Shown piece after piece: positions 42,748 to 51,027 of a stretch of 64,000 bases of DNA. Source of the DNA: Sphingobium xanthum (lineage in GTDB: Bacteria; Pseudomonadota; Alphaproteobacteria; Sphingomonadales; Sphingomonadaceae); contig NZ_JAHKKS010000012.1 in assembly GCF_019737615.1 (NCBI RefSeq), forward strand, positions 55,979 through 119,978. The letters are read 5' to 3'. Position numbers and translations under genes: made by a program. Every line of letters starts with the position of its first letter. Within the stretch, counting starts at the first letter, position 1. A model generated the notes under the pieces. It worked only from the letters and a program-made list of their open reading frames with translations, searched no databases and was not told the DNA's origin.

Positions 42748-43428
42748 TCAGGTGTCTGACCACTGCCGTAGCAGATTGTGATAGACGTTGGTGAAGCCGT
42801 CGATGGACTCATGGCCGGGATGATCGGCGGTCAGCGTCTGGATCGCGCTGTCGAGTTCGAAGAGCTGGCGGCGATGCGCGTCCGATCGCACGAGGCTTTG
42901 CGTCCAGAAAAAGGAGGCATAGCGCGTGCCCTTGGTCACCGGCTCGACGCGGTGCAGGCTGCTGCCGGGATAGAGCACCATGTCGCCTGCCGCGAGCTTC
43001 ACACGCTGCTCGCCATAAGTGTCCTCGATGACGAGATCGCCACCTTCATATTCGTCCGGGTCGCTGAAGAAGACGGTCGTCGAGACATCGGTGCGCAGGC
43101 GCAGCGGCGTGCCCGGGATCGGGAAGATCGCATTGTCGACATGATTGCCGTAGGTGCCGCCGCCTTCATAGCGGTTGAAGCGCGGCGGATAGATGCGCAG
43201 CGGCAGCGCGGCGGCGATGTAGAGCGGCGTGCGCGCCAGCCGGTCGATGATGCGGTCGCCCAGCGCCTTGGAGACGGGATGGTTCTCGGCAAGCTGGAGA
43301 TTGTCCTTCACGCCCACGGCGCGATGCCCTGCTGTGATGCGGCCGTCCTGCCAGTCCGCACTTTCCAGAACGGCGCGGAACTCGCGCACTTCGTCGGCGG
43401 AGAAGAGGGAGGGGATCTGGAGGAGCAT
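42748..43428 (-). CDS. piuC: Fe(II)/2-oxoglutarate-dependent PKHD-type hydroxylase
   Basis: 226 residues, the size of PiuC/YbiX. The iron site is visible as His-x-Asp in YGNHVDNAIFP and His in PGSSLHRVEPVTKG, with the 2-oxoglutarate Arg in TRYASFFWTQS. The N-terminus MLLQIPSLFSADEVREFR is typical. Genes of this family nearly always sit beside a Fiu/PiuA-type catecholate receptor, as here, and are iron-repressed; the substrate remains unknown. The terminator at 43465 lies between the receptor and this gene, so expression may depend on read-through. Confidence 0.93.
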   Translation of the reverse strand: MLLQIPSLFSADEVREFRAVLESADWQDGRITAGHRAVGVKDNLQLAENHPVSKALGDRIIDRLARTPLYIAAALPLRIYPPRFNRYEGGGTYGNHVDNAIFPIPGTPLRLRTDVSTTVFFSDPDEYEGGDLVIEDTYGEQRVKLAAGDMVLYPGSSLHRVEPVTKGTRYASFFWTQSLVRSDAHRRQLFELDSAIQTLTADHPGHESIDGFTNVYHNLLRQWSDT

Positions 43429-43464
43429 GGTGTCTTCTAGACCTCATGGGTGCGGAAAAGAAAA

Positions 43465-43493
43465 GGGGCGACGGCTCCCACAGCCGTCGCCCC
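43465..43493 (-). terminator. Strong terminator after the siderophore receptor
   Basis: Perfect 12-bp stem GGGGCGACGGCT / AGCCGTCGCCCC with a 5-nt loop; on the minus strand it is followed by TTTTCTTTT. It lies 22 bp past the receptor stop and 37 bp before piuC. Confidence 0.88.
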
Positions 43494-43515
43494 CGAGGGA
43501 ACCGGTCGATGATCC

Positions 43516-45921
43516 TCAGAAATTATAGCCGAGCGTCAGGACCGCCGCGGCGCGCTCGCCGACGCGGGCCCATTGCGCATTGGTCGTCGCGCCGTTGCGC
43601 ACGCCGGTGAAGTAGAGCTCGTCAGTGAAGTTCTTGGCGTTGAGCTGGACCGAGAAGCGATCGCTGACATCATAGGCCAGGAAGGCGTTGTGGATGAGAT
43701 AGTCCTTCACCTGGTAGATGACCGCGGCGCCGGTGCCCGAGTTCAGGTCGAACTTGCCCTGATAGGTGAAGCCGTAGCCGACGCGCAGGCCGAACGGGAA
43801 GGCATAGGTCACGAAGGCCGAGCCCGAGTGGCGCGGTACGTTGGTGAGCGTCGCGCCCGCCAGCGGATCGATGACGCCGTCGCGCACGCTCTGAAGGATC
43901 TGGCTGTCCAGATAGGTATAGTTGGCCGTAATCGCGAGCTGCGGCGTGATCTGGCCATTGGCGCCGAGTGCGATGCCGTTGACGCGCGAGGTGCCGTCCA
44001 GCACTTGCTCACCGGTCGGGTTCTGCGGCGTGATCGGGCCATCGACCTTGTAGTTGCTGCGCTCGTTGCGGAACGCGGCGGCGGTGAGCAGCACGCCTTC
44101 GCCGACCTCGGCCTTCACGCCGATTTCGTAGTTCTTGGCGCTTTCCGGGTCCACATTGCAGGTGGTCGCCGAGCAGGTGCCGTTGACCGAGCTCTTGGAC
44201 GGCGTCTTGCTGGTGCCATAGGCGGCGTAGATGCTGATTGCCTCGATCGGCTTGTAAACCAGGCCGACGCGATAGGAGAAGAGATCGTCGCTGTTGGTGA
44301 AGGTCGTGCCGGTCGTGACCACGCCCGGGCTGGTCGAGGTGGCGCCGGCGATCGTGTCCGCCCGATTGGTGCCCTTGTTGTGCTCGTAGCGCAGGCTGCC
44401 GCTGAGCTCGAACTGCTCGGTCAGCTTGATCGTGTCGAACAGATAGACGGCGTAATTGTGCAGCTCGCCGTCGGTCGTGCCGGTCCTGGTGAAGTTGATC
44501 GGGCCGGTATAGACATTGCTGCCATAGACGCCGCCGGCAATGGCCGGACCGGCCACGATCGCCGCGGGATTGGCGATGTTGATATAGGGCAGATGCGCAT
44601 CCGCGCTCGGCGCGAGCGGATTGAACGCAACGGGGTTCGATCCGTCTGCGGCGCGCAGCACATTGCCGGAATTCAGGTGATATTTCTCCCAGCCGACCGC
44701 CGCGCCAAGCACCAGCGTGTGCTCCAGGCCGCCGGTGTCGAACACCGCCTTGAGATCGACCTGGCTGAACGCAAGCTCGTTGCGGCTGTCGCGCGTCGTG
44801 CCGCGGGGGCCGGTCGGCATGTAATAGCCGGCGGGGATCGTGATGTTGAACACCTGGCCGGTGCCGGTGCGTGTGTCGAGATCGACGACGCAGGGATTGC
44901 CGTTCGGCTGCGTGCCCGAGGCCATGCAATAGGTGCCTTGCGGCGGATTGACGATCGAGAGCGCTTCCACATTCTGGTAGCGCGTCAGGTTGCGGATGCT
45001 GACCGTGTCGCTGAACTCATGGTCGAAGATGGCGGTGAGTTGATCGACCGTCGTCTCCTGCGTATCGACATTGCTGTAGCCATAATAAGCGCTGGCGCTC
45101 GCGCCCGGCAGCAGGCCGCCCAGCGCGTTCACATAAGGCGCGCCGTACTGCGGGATATTCTTGTCGTACTGGTGCAGATATTGCAGCGTCAGACGGGTCG
45201 GGCCATCGATGCCGAAGGTGATCGACGGCGCCACGCCCCAGCGCGAATAATCCTCGACGTCGCGGCCGGGCACGTCGTTCTCGTGGAACATGGCATTGAG
45301 GCGGAAGGCGATGAAGTCGCTGGCGCGGATATTGGCGTCCACCGTGGCGCGATAATAATTGTCGGTGCCGATGCCGGCATTGGCGACGATCTTCGTGTCC
45401 GGCATCGGGCGCTTGGTCACGATGTTGATCGAGCCGCCGACCGAGCCGGCGCCTGCTACCGAGGAGTTGGCGCCATTGGTGACTTCCACCTGCTCGGTGT
45501 TGAAGGAGTCGGTGCGCGAATATTGCGCGCTGTCGCGCACGCCGTCGGTCGTGATGTCGGTATTGGCCGAGTAGCCGCGCAGCGTGATGCTGTCGCCATA
45601 GCCGCCGCCGCCCTCACCGGCGCCGAAAGTGATGCCGGGGACGGTCGAGAGCACGTCGCGCAGGGTCAGCAGGTTCTGCGCCTCGATGACCGCATTGGTC
45701 ATGATCGTCACGGTCTGCGGCGTGTCGCGGACGGTGCGGGTCGCCTTGGGCGTTTCCTGCTGGCGGCCGCTATTCTCCTCGACGTCGGTGTAGCGCACTT
45801 CCTCGCCCCCGAGCGATTCCTGCTCGCCGGTCTGCTGCGCATGCGCGGCAGGGCTGATGAGCGCGCCGACACACGACAATGCGAGAAACGCCTGGGTCTG
45901 GCGCGAGCGGATCTTGGACAT
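43516..45921 (-). CDS. TonB-dependent siderophore receptor (Fiu/PiuA-like, catecholate type)
   Basis: 801 residues, RBS GGGGGAA before the ATG at 45921. Signal peptide (ALSCVGALISPAAHAQ), then RDTPQTVTIMTNAVIEAQNL, LRDVLSTVPGITFGAGEGGG, DSITLRGYSANTDITTDGVR, QYSRTDSFNTEQVEVTNGAN, GSVGGSINIVTKRP: the siderophore-receptor plug (TIGR01783 type). The barrel ends VLTLGYNF with terminal Phe. Association with piuC and a perfect Fur-type palindrome upstream support ferric catecholate uptake. Confidence 0.94.
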   Translation of the reverse strand: MSKIRSRQTQAFLALSCVGALISPAAHAQQTGEQESLGGEEVRYTDVEENSGRQQETPKATRTVRDTPQTVTIMTNAVIEAQNLLTLRDVLSTVPGITFGAGEGGGGYGDSITLRGYSANTDITTDGVRDSAQYSRTDSFNTEQVEVTNGANSSVAGAGSVGGSINIVTKRPMPDTKIVANAGIGTDNYYRATVDANIRASDFIAFRLNAMFHENDVPGRDVEDYSRWGVAPSITFGIDGPTRLTLQYLHQYDKNIPQYGAPYVNALGGLLPGASASAYYGYSNVDTQETTVDQLTAIFDHEFSDTVSIRNLTRYQNVEALSIVNPPQGTYCMASGTQPNGNPCVVDLDTRTGTGQVFNITIPAGYYMPTGPRGTTRDSRNELAFSQVDLKAVFDTGGLEHTLVLGAAVGWEKYHLNSGNVLRAADGSNPVAFNPLAPSADAHLPYINIANPAAIVAGPAIAGGVYGSNVYTGPINFTRTGTTDGELHNYAVYLFDTIKLTEQFELSGSLRYEHNKGTNRADTIAGATSTSPGVVTTGTTFTNSDDLFSYRVGLVYKPIEAISIYAAYGTSKTPSKSSVNGTCSATTCNVDPESAKNYEIGVKAEVGEGVLLTAAAFRNERSNYKVDGPITPQNPTGEQVLDGTSRVNGIALGANGQITPQLAITANYTYLDSQILQSVRDGVIDPLAGATLTNVPRHSGSAFVTYAFPFGLRVGYGFTYQGKFDLNSGTGAAVIYQVKDYLIHNAFLAYDVSDRFSVQLNAKNFTDELYFTGVRNGATTNAQWARVGERAAAVLTLGYNF

Positions 45922-45961
45922 GAATTCCCCCGTCTGGATTGATCTTCGGGGCGCTCGTTAT

Positions 45962-45976
45962 TGCGAGTCATTATCG
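45962..45976. promoter_or_regulatory. Secondary Fur-like box upstream of the receptor
   Basis: TGCGAGTCATTATCG, a degraded copy of the 15-bp 7-1-7 palindrome, 14 bp from the perfect copy at 45991 in the direction of the receptor gene. Confidence 0.5.
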
Positions 45977-45990
45977 ACGTCAATTGTTAT

Positions 45991-46005
45991 TGCGAATAAT
46001 TCGCA
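45991..46005. promoter_or_regulatory. Fur-like box, perfect 7-1-7 palindrome
   Basis: TGCGAATAATTCGCA is perfectly symmetric around the central A, 69 bp upstream of the siderophore receptor start. The design matches the 7-1-7 architecture known for Fur boxes, and related copies lie upstream of tonB and the PepSY operon. Confidence 0.75.
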
Positions 46006-46084
46006 TATCTGTCGCGCAATATTTCAGTGAGACGCCGACGCGCGCAATCATCGGCGCGCAAGCACGCCGCGATCGGCTTATTGG

Positions 46085-46912
46085 TCAGACGTGGTCGTCG
46101 GGCCGCAGGCCGTCACGATCGAAATCGCGGTCGCCCGGAGGTCCGCCATCCCGGTCGCCATGATGTCCCCGGCCATGGCCGCGGCGACTGCCCCGGCCGT
46201 CGTCGCGCTCGCGGATGAAGGGAATGCGCACCATGCCACGCACCATCACCGGCTGGCCGCTGCGGACCAATGGTGACCAGCGCCAGTCGGCGACGGCTTC
46301 CAGCGCGGCCCGGTCGAGCCGGGGGAAGCCGCTGCTGCTCGCGACCGAGATATCGGCGACGCGCCCGTCCACGGAGAGGAGCACGGTAAGGACGACGATG
46401 CCTTCTTCGTGCGCGCGACGCGATTCCAGCGGCACGCGGATCGGCTTGCGGAATACGACCTGCGCGGACAGGTCGCCGACATTTTCCGGACCTTTGGCGA
46501 TCACCGCCGGGCCGGGCCCCGGCGCTGCCTTCGGCGCGGGCGGGGCAGGCTGCGGCATGGGCGGCGGCGCGGCGATCGTCGGCGCGGCGGCCAGCGCCAC
46601 CATCGGCACCGGCGCGACCACGGCCGGTTGCGGCGGCGGCGGAGCGTCGGGCGGAGGTGGCGGCGTCTCAGCGGCGGGCGGCGGATCGTCCGGCAGTTCG
46701 AGCATGGCGACGATGGTCGCTTCGCGCTTGTCCTTCTTCACGAAGACTGGATTCATCCAGGCAAACGCGCCCACCGTCGCGAGACCGAGCGCCAGCGCGC
46801 CGATCGTCGCGACCGGGTCAGCGCCGCGCGAGCGACGATAGGCGGAGCGCTCGACGGGCGTCGGCAATTCCCCGTCCTCGACGCGATAGGCCGTTTTGAA
46901 GTGCGCGTTCAT
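46085..46912 (-). CDS. tonB: TonB family energy transducer with unusual charged tail
   Basis: 275 residues from the ATG at 46912 (GAGCAGGGG before it). One membrane anchor (IGALALGLATVGAFAWMNPV), a proline-rich periplasmic spacer (residues ~75-150), and the C-terminal TonB domain: KPIRVPLESRRAHEEGIVVL, VDGRVADISVASSSGFPRLD, AALEAVADWRWSPLVRSGQP. After the domain there is an extra ~40-residue tail rich in Asp, Gly, Arg and His (RERDDGRGSRRGHGRGHHGD and onwards), not part of the usual TonB. It energises the receptors such as the one next door; the Fur-like box at 46944 implies iron control. Confidence 0.92.
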   Translation of the reverse strand: MNAHFKTAYRVEDGELPTPVERSAYRRSRGADPVATIGALALGLATVGAFAWMNPVFVKKDKREATIVAMLELPDDPPPAAETPPPPPDAPPPPQPAVVAPVPMVALAAAPTIAAPPPMPQPAPPAPKAAPGPGPAVIAKGPENVGDLSAQVVFRKPIRVPLESRRAHEEGIVVLTVLLSVDGRVADISVASSSGFPRLDRAALEAVADWRWSPLVRSGQPVMVRGMVRIPFIRERDDGRGSRRGHGRGHHGDRDGGPPGDRDFDRDGLRPDDHV

Positions 46913-46943
46913 CCCCTGCTCGCCAGATTCCAATTGATGTAAC

Positions 46944-46958
46944 TGCGAGTCATTCGCA
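46944..46958. promoter_or_regulatory. Fur-like box upstream of tonB
   Basis: TGCGAGTCATTCGCA, the 7-1-7 palindrome with one mismatch, 31 bp before the tonB start. Confidence 0.7.
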
Positions 46959-47022
46959 TAGTTGGTCCGCCGGTTCGCGTCCAGTCCGCAGAATCCCTTA
47001 GTGACACGCTGAACGACGACTC

Positions 47023-47037
47023 TTGCGAATGCCTCGC
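47023..47037. promoter_or_regulatory. Fur-like box upstream of the PepSY operon
   Basis: TGCGAATGCCTCGCA, the same 15-bp palindrome with two mismatched pairs, 83 bp before the PepSY gene and in the divergent region shared with tonB. Confidence 0.6.
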
Positions 47038-47120
47038 AATATGGGCAAAGAGCCTGGAACGACACGACGATTCGAGCGCTTCCGGCCATTCAGCCGGGTC
47101 CGTTCATCACGAGGACCGAA

Positions 47121-47813
47121 ATGGACGCCCGAACCTTGGACGGCGGAACGAAACCCGATGGCGGTGCCACCCAGGCGCCCTCCAGGCCTGCCGTCGCCAG
47201 GGGCAACAAGAAGGCGCGCATGTGGTGGCTCAAGCAGCTGCACACATGGCACTGGGTGAGCGCCGCCATCTCGCTGGTCGGCATGCTGCTGTTCGCGATC
47301 ACCGGCATCACGCTCAACCACGCCTCGACCATTTCCGCCGAGCCGAAGGTGACGCAGGGCTCCGCGACCCTGCCCGCGCCGCTGCTTGCCCAGCTCAAGA
47401 CGACGCCTGCCGAAGGCGCGCCGCTGCCGGACGCGGTGGCGGATGATGTCGAAGCGAGAGTCGCGCTGGCTGCGCATGGCAAGCCGGGCGAATGGTCGGA
47501 AGAGGAAGTCTATGTCGCGTTGCCCGGCCCGGGCCGCGACGCCTGGGTCAGCATCGATCGCGCGACCGGCGCCATCACCTCGGAACACACCGATCGCGGC
47601 TGGATCTCCTATTTCAACGATCTCCACAAAGGCCGGAACAGCGGCGACGCCTGGTTCTGGTTCATCGACGTGTTCGCGCTCGCGTGCGTCGTCTTCACCA
47701 TCACCGGCCTGTTCCTGCTGCAGCTCCACGCCAGGCATCGCCCATCGACCTGGCCCTTGGTCGGCCTGGGGCTCGTCATCCCGCTCGTCATCGCCATCCT
47801 GTTCATTCACTAG
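47121..47813 (+). CDS. PepSY-associated transmembrane protein (ferric reductase-like)
   Basis: 230 residues. Helix 1 starts KQLHTWHWVSAAISLVGMLL, FAITGITLNHAS, a periplasmic PepSY-like part follows with YVALPGPGRDAWVSIDRATG, AITSEHTDRGWISYFNDLHK, then two helices (DVFALACVVFTITGLFLLQL, PLVGLGLVIPLVIAILF). The His residues in LHTWHW, LNHAS and NDLHKGR are candidate heme ligands, as in PiuB-type membrane reductases. First gene of the operon with DUF2271, DUF4198 and apbE; it probably carries electrons from the cytoplasm or quinone pool to the flavinylated partner. Confidence 0.9.
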   Translation: MDARTLDGGTKPDGGATQAPSRPAVARGNKKARMWWLKQLHTWHWVSAAISLVGMLLFAITGITLNHASTISAEPKVTQGSATLPAPLLAQLKTTPAEGAPLPDAVADDVEARVALAAHGKPGEWSEEEVYVALPGPGRDAWVSIDRATGAITSEHTDRGWISYFNDLHKGRNSGDAWFWFIDVFALACVVFTITGLFLLQLHARHRPSTWPLVGLGLVIPLVIAILFIH

Positions 47814-47829
47814 AGGTTCCCGAACGCTC

Positions 47830-48303
47830 ATGAAGAAGACGTCCCTCCTGATCGCCGGTCTGGCTTCCGCGCCTGCCTCGGCCGCCAGCGTCAGCATCAC
47901 GATCCCGCAGCTCAAGGTCGCCGAATATCACCGGCCTTATGTCGCCGCCTGGGTGGAGCCAGCCGGCGGCGGCGCAGCGCGCACCGTGTTCGTGTGGTAC
48001 GACATCAAGCTCAAGGGCAACGAGCCGGGCACCAAGTGGCTGGCGGACCTGCGCACCTGGTGGCGCAAGGGCGGCCGCGCGCTCAAGCAGCCGGCCGACG
48101 GCATCAGCGGTGCGACCCGTGCGCCGGGCACGCACAAGGTCGCGCTTCCGGCCGATCTCAAGCCCGGCCAGTATACGCTCTATGTCGAGGCGGCCCGCGA
48201 GACGGGCGGCCGCGAAATCCTCTCCCTGCCGCTCGCCATTCCCGCCGCCCGTGGCTCGGTCTCGGGCAAGAGCGAACTCGGTGCCATCACTCTCTCACGC
48301 TGA
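47830..48303 (+). CDS. DUF2271 periplasmic protein with ApbE flavinylation motif
   Basis: 157 residues. Signal peptide (LLIAGLASAPASAAS), then DUF2271 landmarks: YHRPYVAAWVEPAG, VFVWYDIKLKGNEPGTKWLA, LRTWWRKGGRALKQPADGIS. The DGISGAT motif at residues 90-96 matches the D-x-x-S/T-G-A-S/T consensus at which ApbE attaches FMN to the final Thr/Ser (here Thr96, codon ACC at 48115). An apbE gene two genes downstream supports covalent FMN. It is 16 bp after the PepSY gene. Confidence 0.9.
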   Translation: MKKTSLLIAGLASAPASAASVSITIPQLKVAEYHRPYVAAWVEPAGGGAARTVFVWYDIKLKGNEPGTKWLADLRTWWRKGGRALKQPADGISGATRAPGTHKVALPADLKPGQYTLYVEAARETGGREILSLPLAIPAARGSVSGKSELGAITLSR

Positions 48304-48316
48304 AAGGTCCCATCTC

Positions 48317-49213
48317 ATGCGCATGAAGACACGCCTGATTGCCGCCGCGGCCCTGATCGCGGTTTCGACCCCGTCGCTGGCCCATCGCGGCTGGCTGCTG
48401 CCTTCCGCAACCATCTTTTCGGGCGCCGAGGACTGGGTGACGGTCGATGCCGCCGCCTCCAATGATCTGTTCTTCCCCGATCACCGCCCGATGCAGCTTG
48501 GCGGCGTCAAGGTCTGGGCGCCGGACGGCAGCGAGGGCAAGATCGCCAATCCCTCCACCGGCAATGTCCGCTCGACTTTCGACGTGCAGCTGAACAAGCC
48601 CGGCACCTGGAAGATCGGCACGGCCCAGTCCGGCGTCGGCGGCACGTTCAAGGTCGATGGCGTCGAGTGGCGCCTCGGCGGCCGTCGTGGTCCGCCTCCC
48701 GGTGCTGCGCCGGGCCAGGGTGCGCCGGGCGGCCCGAACATGAACCAGGCTGGCCCCGGCCCGGCCCCGCGCTTCGTGGGCAGCATCGACGAAATTCCTG
48801 CGAACGCGACGGACATCAACATCACCGAGACATCCGGCCGCAACGAGATTTTTGCCACGGCGGGCGAGCCGACCACCACAGTGTTCCAGCCGACCAACAA
48901 GGGCCTCGAAATGCTGCCGGTCACCCACCCGGCCGAGCTCGTGCGCGGCGAGCCCTCGCAGTTCAAGTTCCTCGTCGACGGCAAGCCGGCGCAGGCGCTG
49001 AAGGTCACGATCGTGCCCGGCGGCAAGCGCTATCGCGATGGCGACGGCTCGTTCGAGGTGATGACCGGCGCGGACGGCGTCGCGACGGTGAACTGGCCCG
49101 AGGCGGGCATGTTCTGGCTGAACACGACGCTCGCGGACAAGAGCCCGAGCATCGCCAAGGCCACCGGCCGCCGCATGAGCTACACCGCCACGCTCGAAGT
49201 GATGGCGCCCTGA
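48317..49213 (+). CDS. DUF4198 family periplasmic protein
   Basis: 298 residues from the ATG at 48317. A signal peptide (AAALIAVSTPSLAHRGW) precedes HRGWLLPSATIFSGAEDWVT and DAAASNDLFFPDHRPMQ, DUF4198/NikM-like landmarks with exposed His residues that suggest metal binding. A Gly/Pro-rich linker (GRRGPPPGAAPGQGAPGG) splits two Ig-like parts; the second has PAQALKVTIVPGGKRYRDG and DGVATVNWPEAGMFWLNTTL. Probably delivers or presents metal to the reductase in the periplasm. Confidence 0.88.
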   Translation: MRMKTRLIAAAALIAVSTPSLAHRGWLLPSATIFSGAEDWVTVDAAASNDLFFPDHRPMQLGGVKVWAPDGSEGKIANPSTGNVRSTFDVQLNKPGTWKIGTAQSGVGGTFKVDGVEWRLGGRRGPPPGAAPGQGAPGGPNMNQAGPGPAPRFVGSIDEIPANATDINITETSGRNEIFATAGEPTTTVFQPTNKGLEMLPVTHPAELVRGEPSQFKFLVDGKPAQALKVTIVPGGKRYRDGDGSFEVMTGADGVATVNWPEAGMFWLNTTLADKSPSIAKATGRRMSYTATLEVMAP

Positions 49214-49251
49214 GCGTCACGGCTTCGACGGAACGGATCGCCGTCCCTGCG

Positions 49252-50205
49252 GTGATCGAGGCAAGCGCGCTGACCGGGTTCGACCCGGCGGCGCGCATCT
49301 CCGATCTTTCCGGTGAGACCATGGGCACCAGTTGGGCCGTGCGTCTCGCCACCGGGCCGGACCCGGACTTGCCGGCCCTGCGCGCCCTCATCCAGGCGCG
49401 GCTTGACGGTCTCGATGTCGAGATGAGCCATTGGTCGGATGCGTCGCTGCTGCGCCGTTTCGACCGGTCGCCGGGCGGGAGCTGGACCTTGCTGCCGCCC
49501 GATTTCGCGCGCGTCATGCAGGCGGGGCTCGCTATCGCCGAGCGCAGCGATGGCGCGTTCGATCCTGCGGCCGGCCGCCTGACCGATGCCTATGGCCTCG
49601 GTCCGCGATCACGCGAGGATGAGCCGGGCGAGGGCGAGATCGCGCAAGCCCAGCGCCTTGGCGGCTGGGAGCGACTGGTGTTCGATGCCGCGGCCGGGCG
49701 CCTGCGCCAGCCCGGCGGGCTGTGGCTGGATCTGTCCGGCATTGCCAAGGGCTATGCCGTGGATGCCGTCGCCGATCTGCTCGGCGAGCACGGCCTGCGT
49801 CATTGCCTCGTCGAGATCGGCGGCGAATGCGCCGGGCGCGGCCTGCGTCCCGACGGAGACCCCTGGTGGATCGCGCTGGAAATGCCCCCGGACGTGCGCC
49901 TGCCGTCGATCCGCGTCGCGCTCTGCCAGCTCGCCGTTGCGACTTCGGGCAACTATGTGCGTGGCGACCACACGCTTGATCCACGCACCGGTACGCGCGT
50001 CCGCAACGGCATCGTCGCCGCCAGCGTGCTGCACCAGCGCGCCATGGAGGCCGACGCCTGGGCGACCGCGCTCACCGTGCTGGGCTATGAGGATGGGGCG
50101 GCGCTCGCCGTGCGCGAAAATCTCGCCGTCCGCCTCGTCCGGCGCGAGGGGGCGATGGCGCGGGAATGGATCAGCCCGGTGCTGGAACAGATGCTGGCGG
50201 ACTGA
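49252..50205 (+). CDS. apbE: FAD:protein FMN transferase
   Basis: About 317 residues. ApbE landmarks in order: GETMGTSWAVRLATG, DGAFDPAAGRLTDAYG, LWLDLSGIAKGYAVDAVADL, HCLVEIGGECAGRG, VATSGNYVRGDHTLDPRTG, MEADAWATALTVLGYE. The GTG at 49252 is the best in-frame start; a CTG at 49210 overlapping the DUF4198 stop would add 14 residues. It transfers FMN from FAD to Thr/Ser in the DGxSGAT-type motif, most likely Thr96 of the DUF2271 protein. No lipoprotein signal is visible, unlike classic ApbE, so it may act in the cytoplasm or use another export route. Confidence 0.9.
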   Translation: MIEASALTGFDPAARISDLSGETMGTSWAVRLATGPDPDLPALRALIQARLDGLDVEMSHWSDASLLRRFDRSPGGSWTLLPPDFARVMQAGLAIAERSDGAFDPAAGRLTDAYGLGPRSREDEPGEGEIAQAQRLGGWERLVFDAAAGRLRQPGGLWLDLSGIAKGYAVDAVADLLGEHGLRHCLVEIGGECAGRGLRPDGDPWWIALEMPPDVRLPSIRVALCQLAVATSGNYVRGDHTLDPRTGTRVRNGIVAASVLHQRAMEADAWATALTVLGYEDGAALAVRENLAVRLVRREGAMAREWISPVLEQMLAD

Positions 50206-50291
50206 CGCACGTCCCGCGCCTCTCGCTTCATCTGGCGTGCGGACCCGAAATCCCGCACTGTGCGTTCGAGCGTGGAGAAGGAGACCAAGCC

Positions 50292-50765
50292 ATGGACGTG
50301 AGGACCAGCCGCAGCAGCGCGGGCATGTATGAGATATTCCCGTTCCTGCTGATCCCGGTGCTGATCTACAATTTGCTGGCGCTTTTCTCGGCACCGTCCG
50401 TTGCCGGAAGCGCCGAGCCGAGCTTGCTTGCCACCTTGCGCGCCGAGGCGTTCGTCATGCCGATGCTCTCGGGCACGACCCTCTCGCTGGGCTGGGGCGA
50501 TCTGCTGATCCTGCTCTCCATCGTCTTCCTGCTTATCGAGGTGATCAAGGCGCCGCGCACCGCCTCCCCCTCGATCATCAACCACATGCTCTCGATGGGC
50601 GTGTTCATCCTTTGCCTGGTGGAGTTCCTGCTGCTGCCCAGCTTCGGCACCTCCACCTTCTTCCTGCTGACGATGATCGTGCTGCTCGACGCAATGGCCG
50701 GCATGGCCGTGACGATCATCTCCGCGCGGCGTGATCTCGATGTGGGCGGTGTGGCTGGTGGCTGA
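50292..50765 (+). CDS. Small membrane protein of unknown function
   Basis: 157 residues with about four membrane helices (YEIFPFLLIPVLIYNLLALF, LGWGDLLILLSIVFLLIEVI, LSMGVFILCLVEFLLLPSFG, FFLLTMIVLLDAMAGMAVTI). RBS GGAGAAGGAGAC before the ATG. The gene is 86 bp past apbE on the same strand and may belong to that operon, but nothing in it points to iron. I do not recognise a family. Confidence 0.75.
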   Translation: MDVRTSRSSAGMYEIFPFLLIPVLIYNLLALFSAPSVAGSAEPSLLATLRAEAFVMPMLSGTTLSLGWGDLLILLSIVFLLIEVIKAPRTASPSIINHMLSMGVFILCLVEFLLLPSFGTSTFFLLTMIVLLDAMAGMAVTIISARRDLDVGGVAGG

Positions 50766-50777
50766 TGAGTGGAGAGC

Positions 50778-51026
50778 CTAGACCTGCGCCCCAGCCGCCT
50801 CGTCAGCTCCGCTCTCCGACCCGTCCGCCACGAACTCCAGCACATCCCCCGGCTGGCACTGCAGCACCTCGCAGATTGCCTCAAGGGTCGAGAAGCGGAT
50901 CGCGCGTGCCTTGCCGGTCTTGAGGATCGAGAGATTGGCGAGCGTGATGCCGATCCGGTCGGACAACTCGGTGAGCGTCATGCGCCGCGCGTAGAGCAGG
51001 TCGTCCAGCTTGACGGCGATCGCCAC
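50778..51026 (-). CDS. XRE-family helix-turn-helix protein (DUF2975 partner)
   Basis: 82 residues, GTG start at 51026. A Cro/C1-type helix-turn-helix is seen in LTELSDRIGITLANLSILKT, followed by KARAIRFSTLEAICEVLQCQ, PGDVLEFV. This short regulator, ending in GDVLE, is the standard partner of DUF2975 membrane proteins and starts 1 bp after the DUF2975 stop. Confidence 0.9.
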   Translation of the reverse strand: MAIAVKLDDLLYARRMTLTELSDRIGITLANLSILKTGKARAIRFSTLEAICEVLQCQPGDVLEFVADGSESGADEAAGAQV

Positions 51027-51027
51027 C

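Noticed and set aside
43573..45942. 789-codon open frame antisense to the siderophore receptor
   Set aside because: Product is low-complexity Arg/Ala/Gly/Asp text with no domain. It is the mirror of a GC-rich coding strand with clear TonB receptor motifs.
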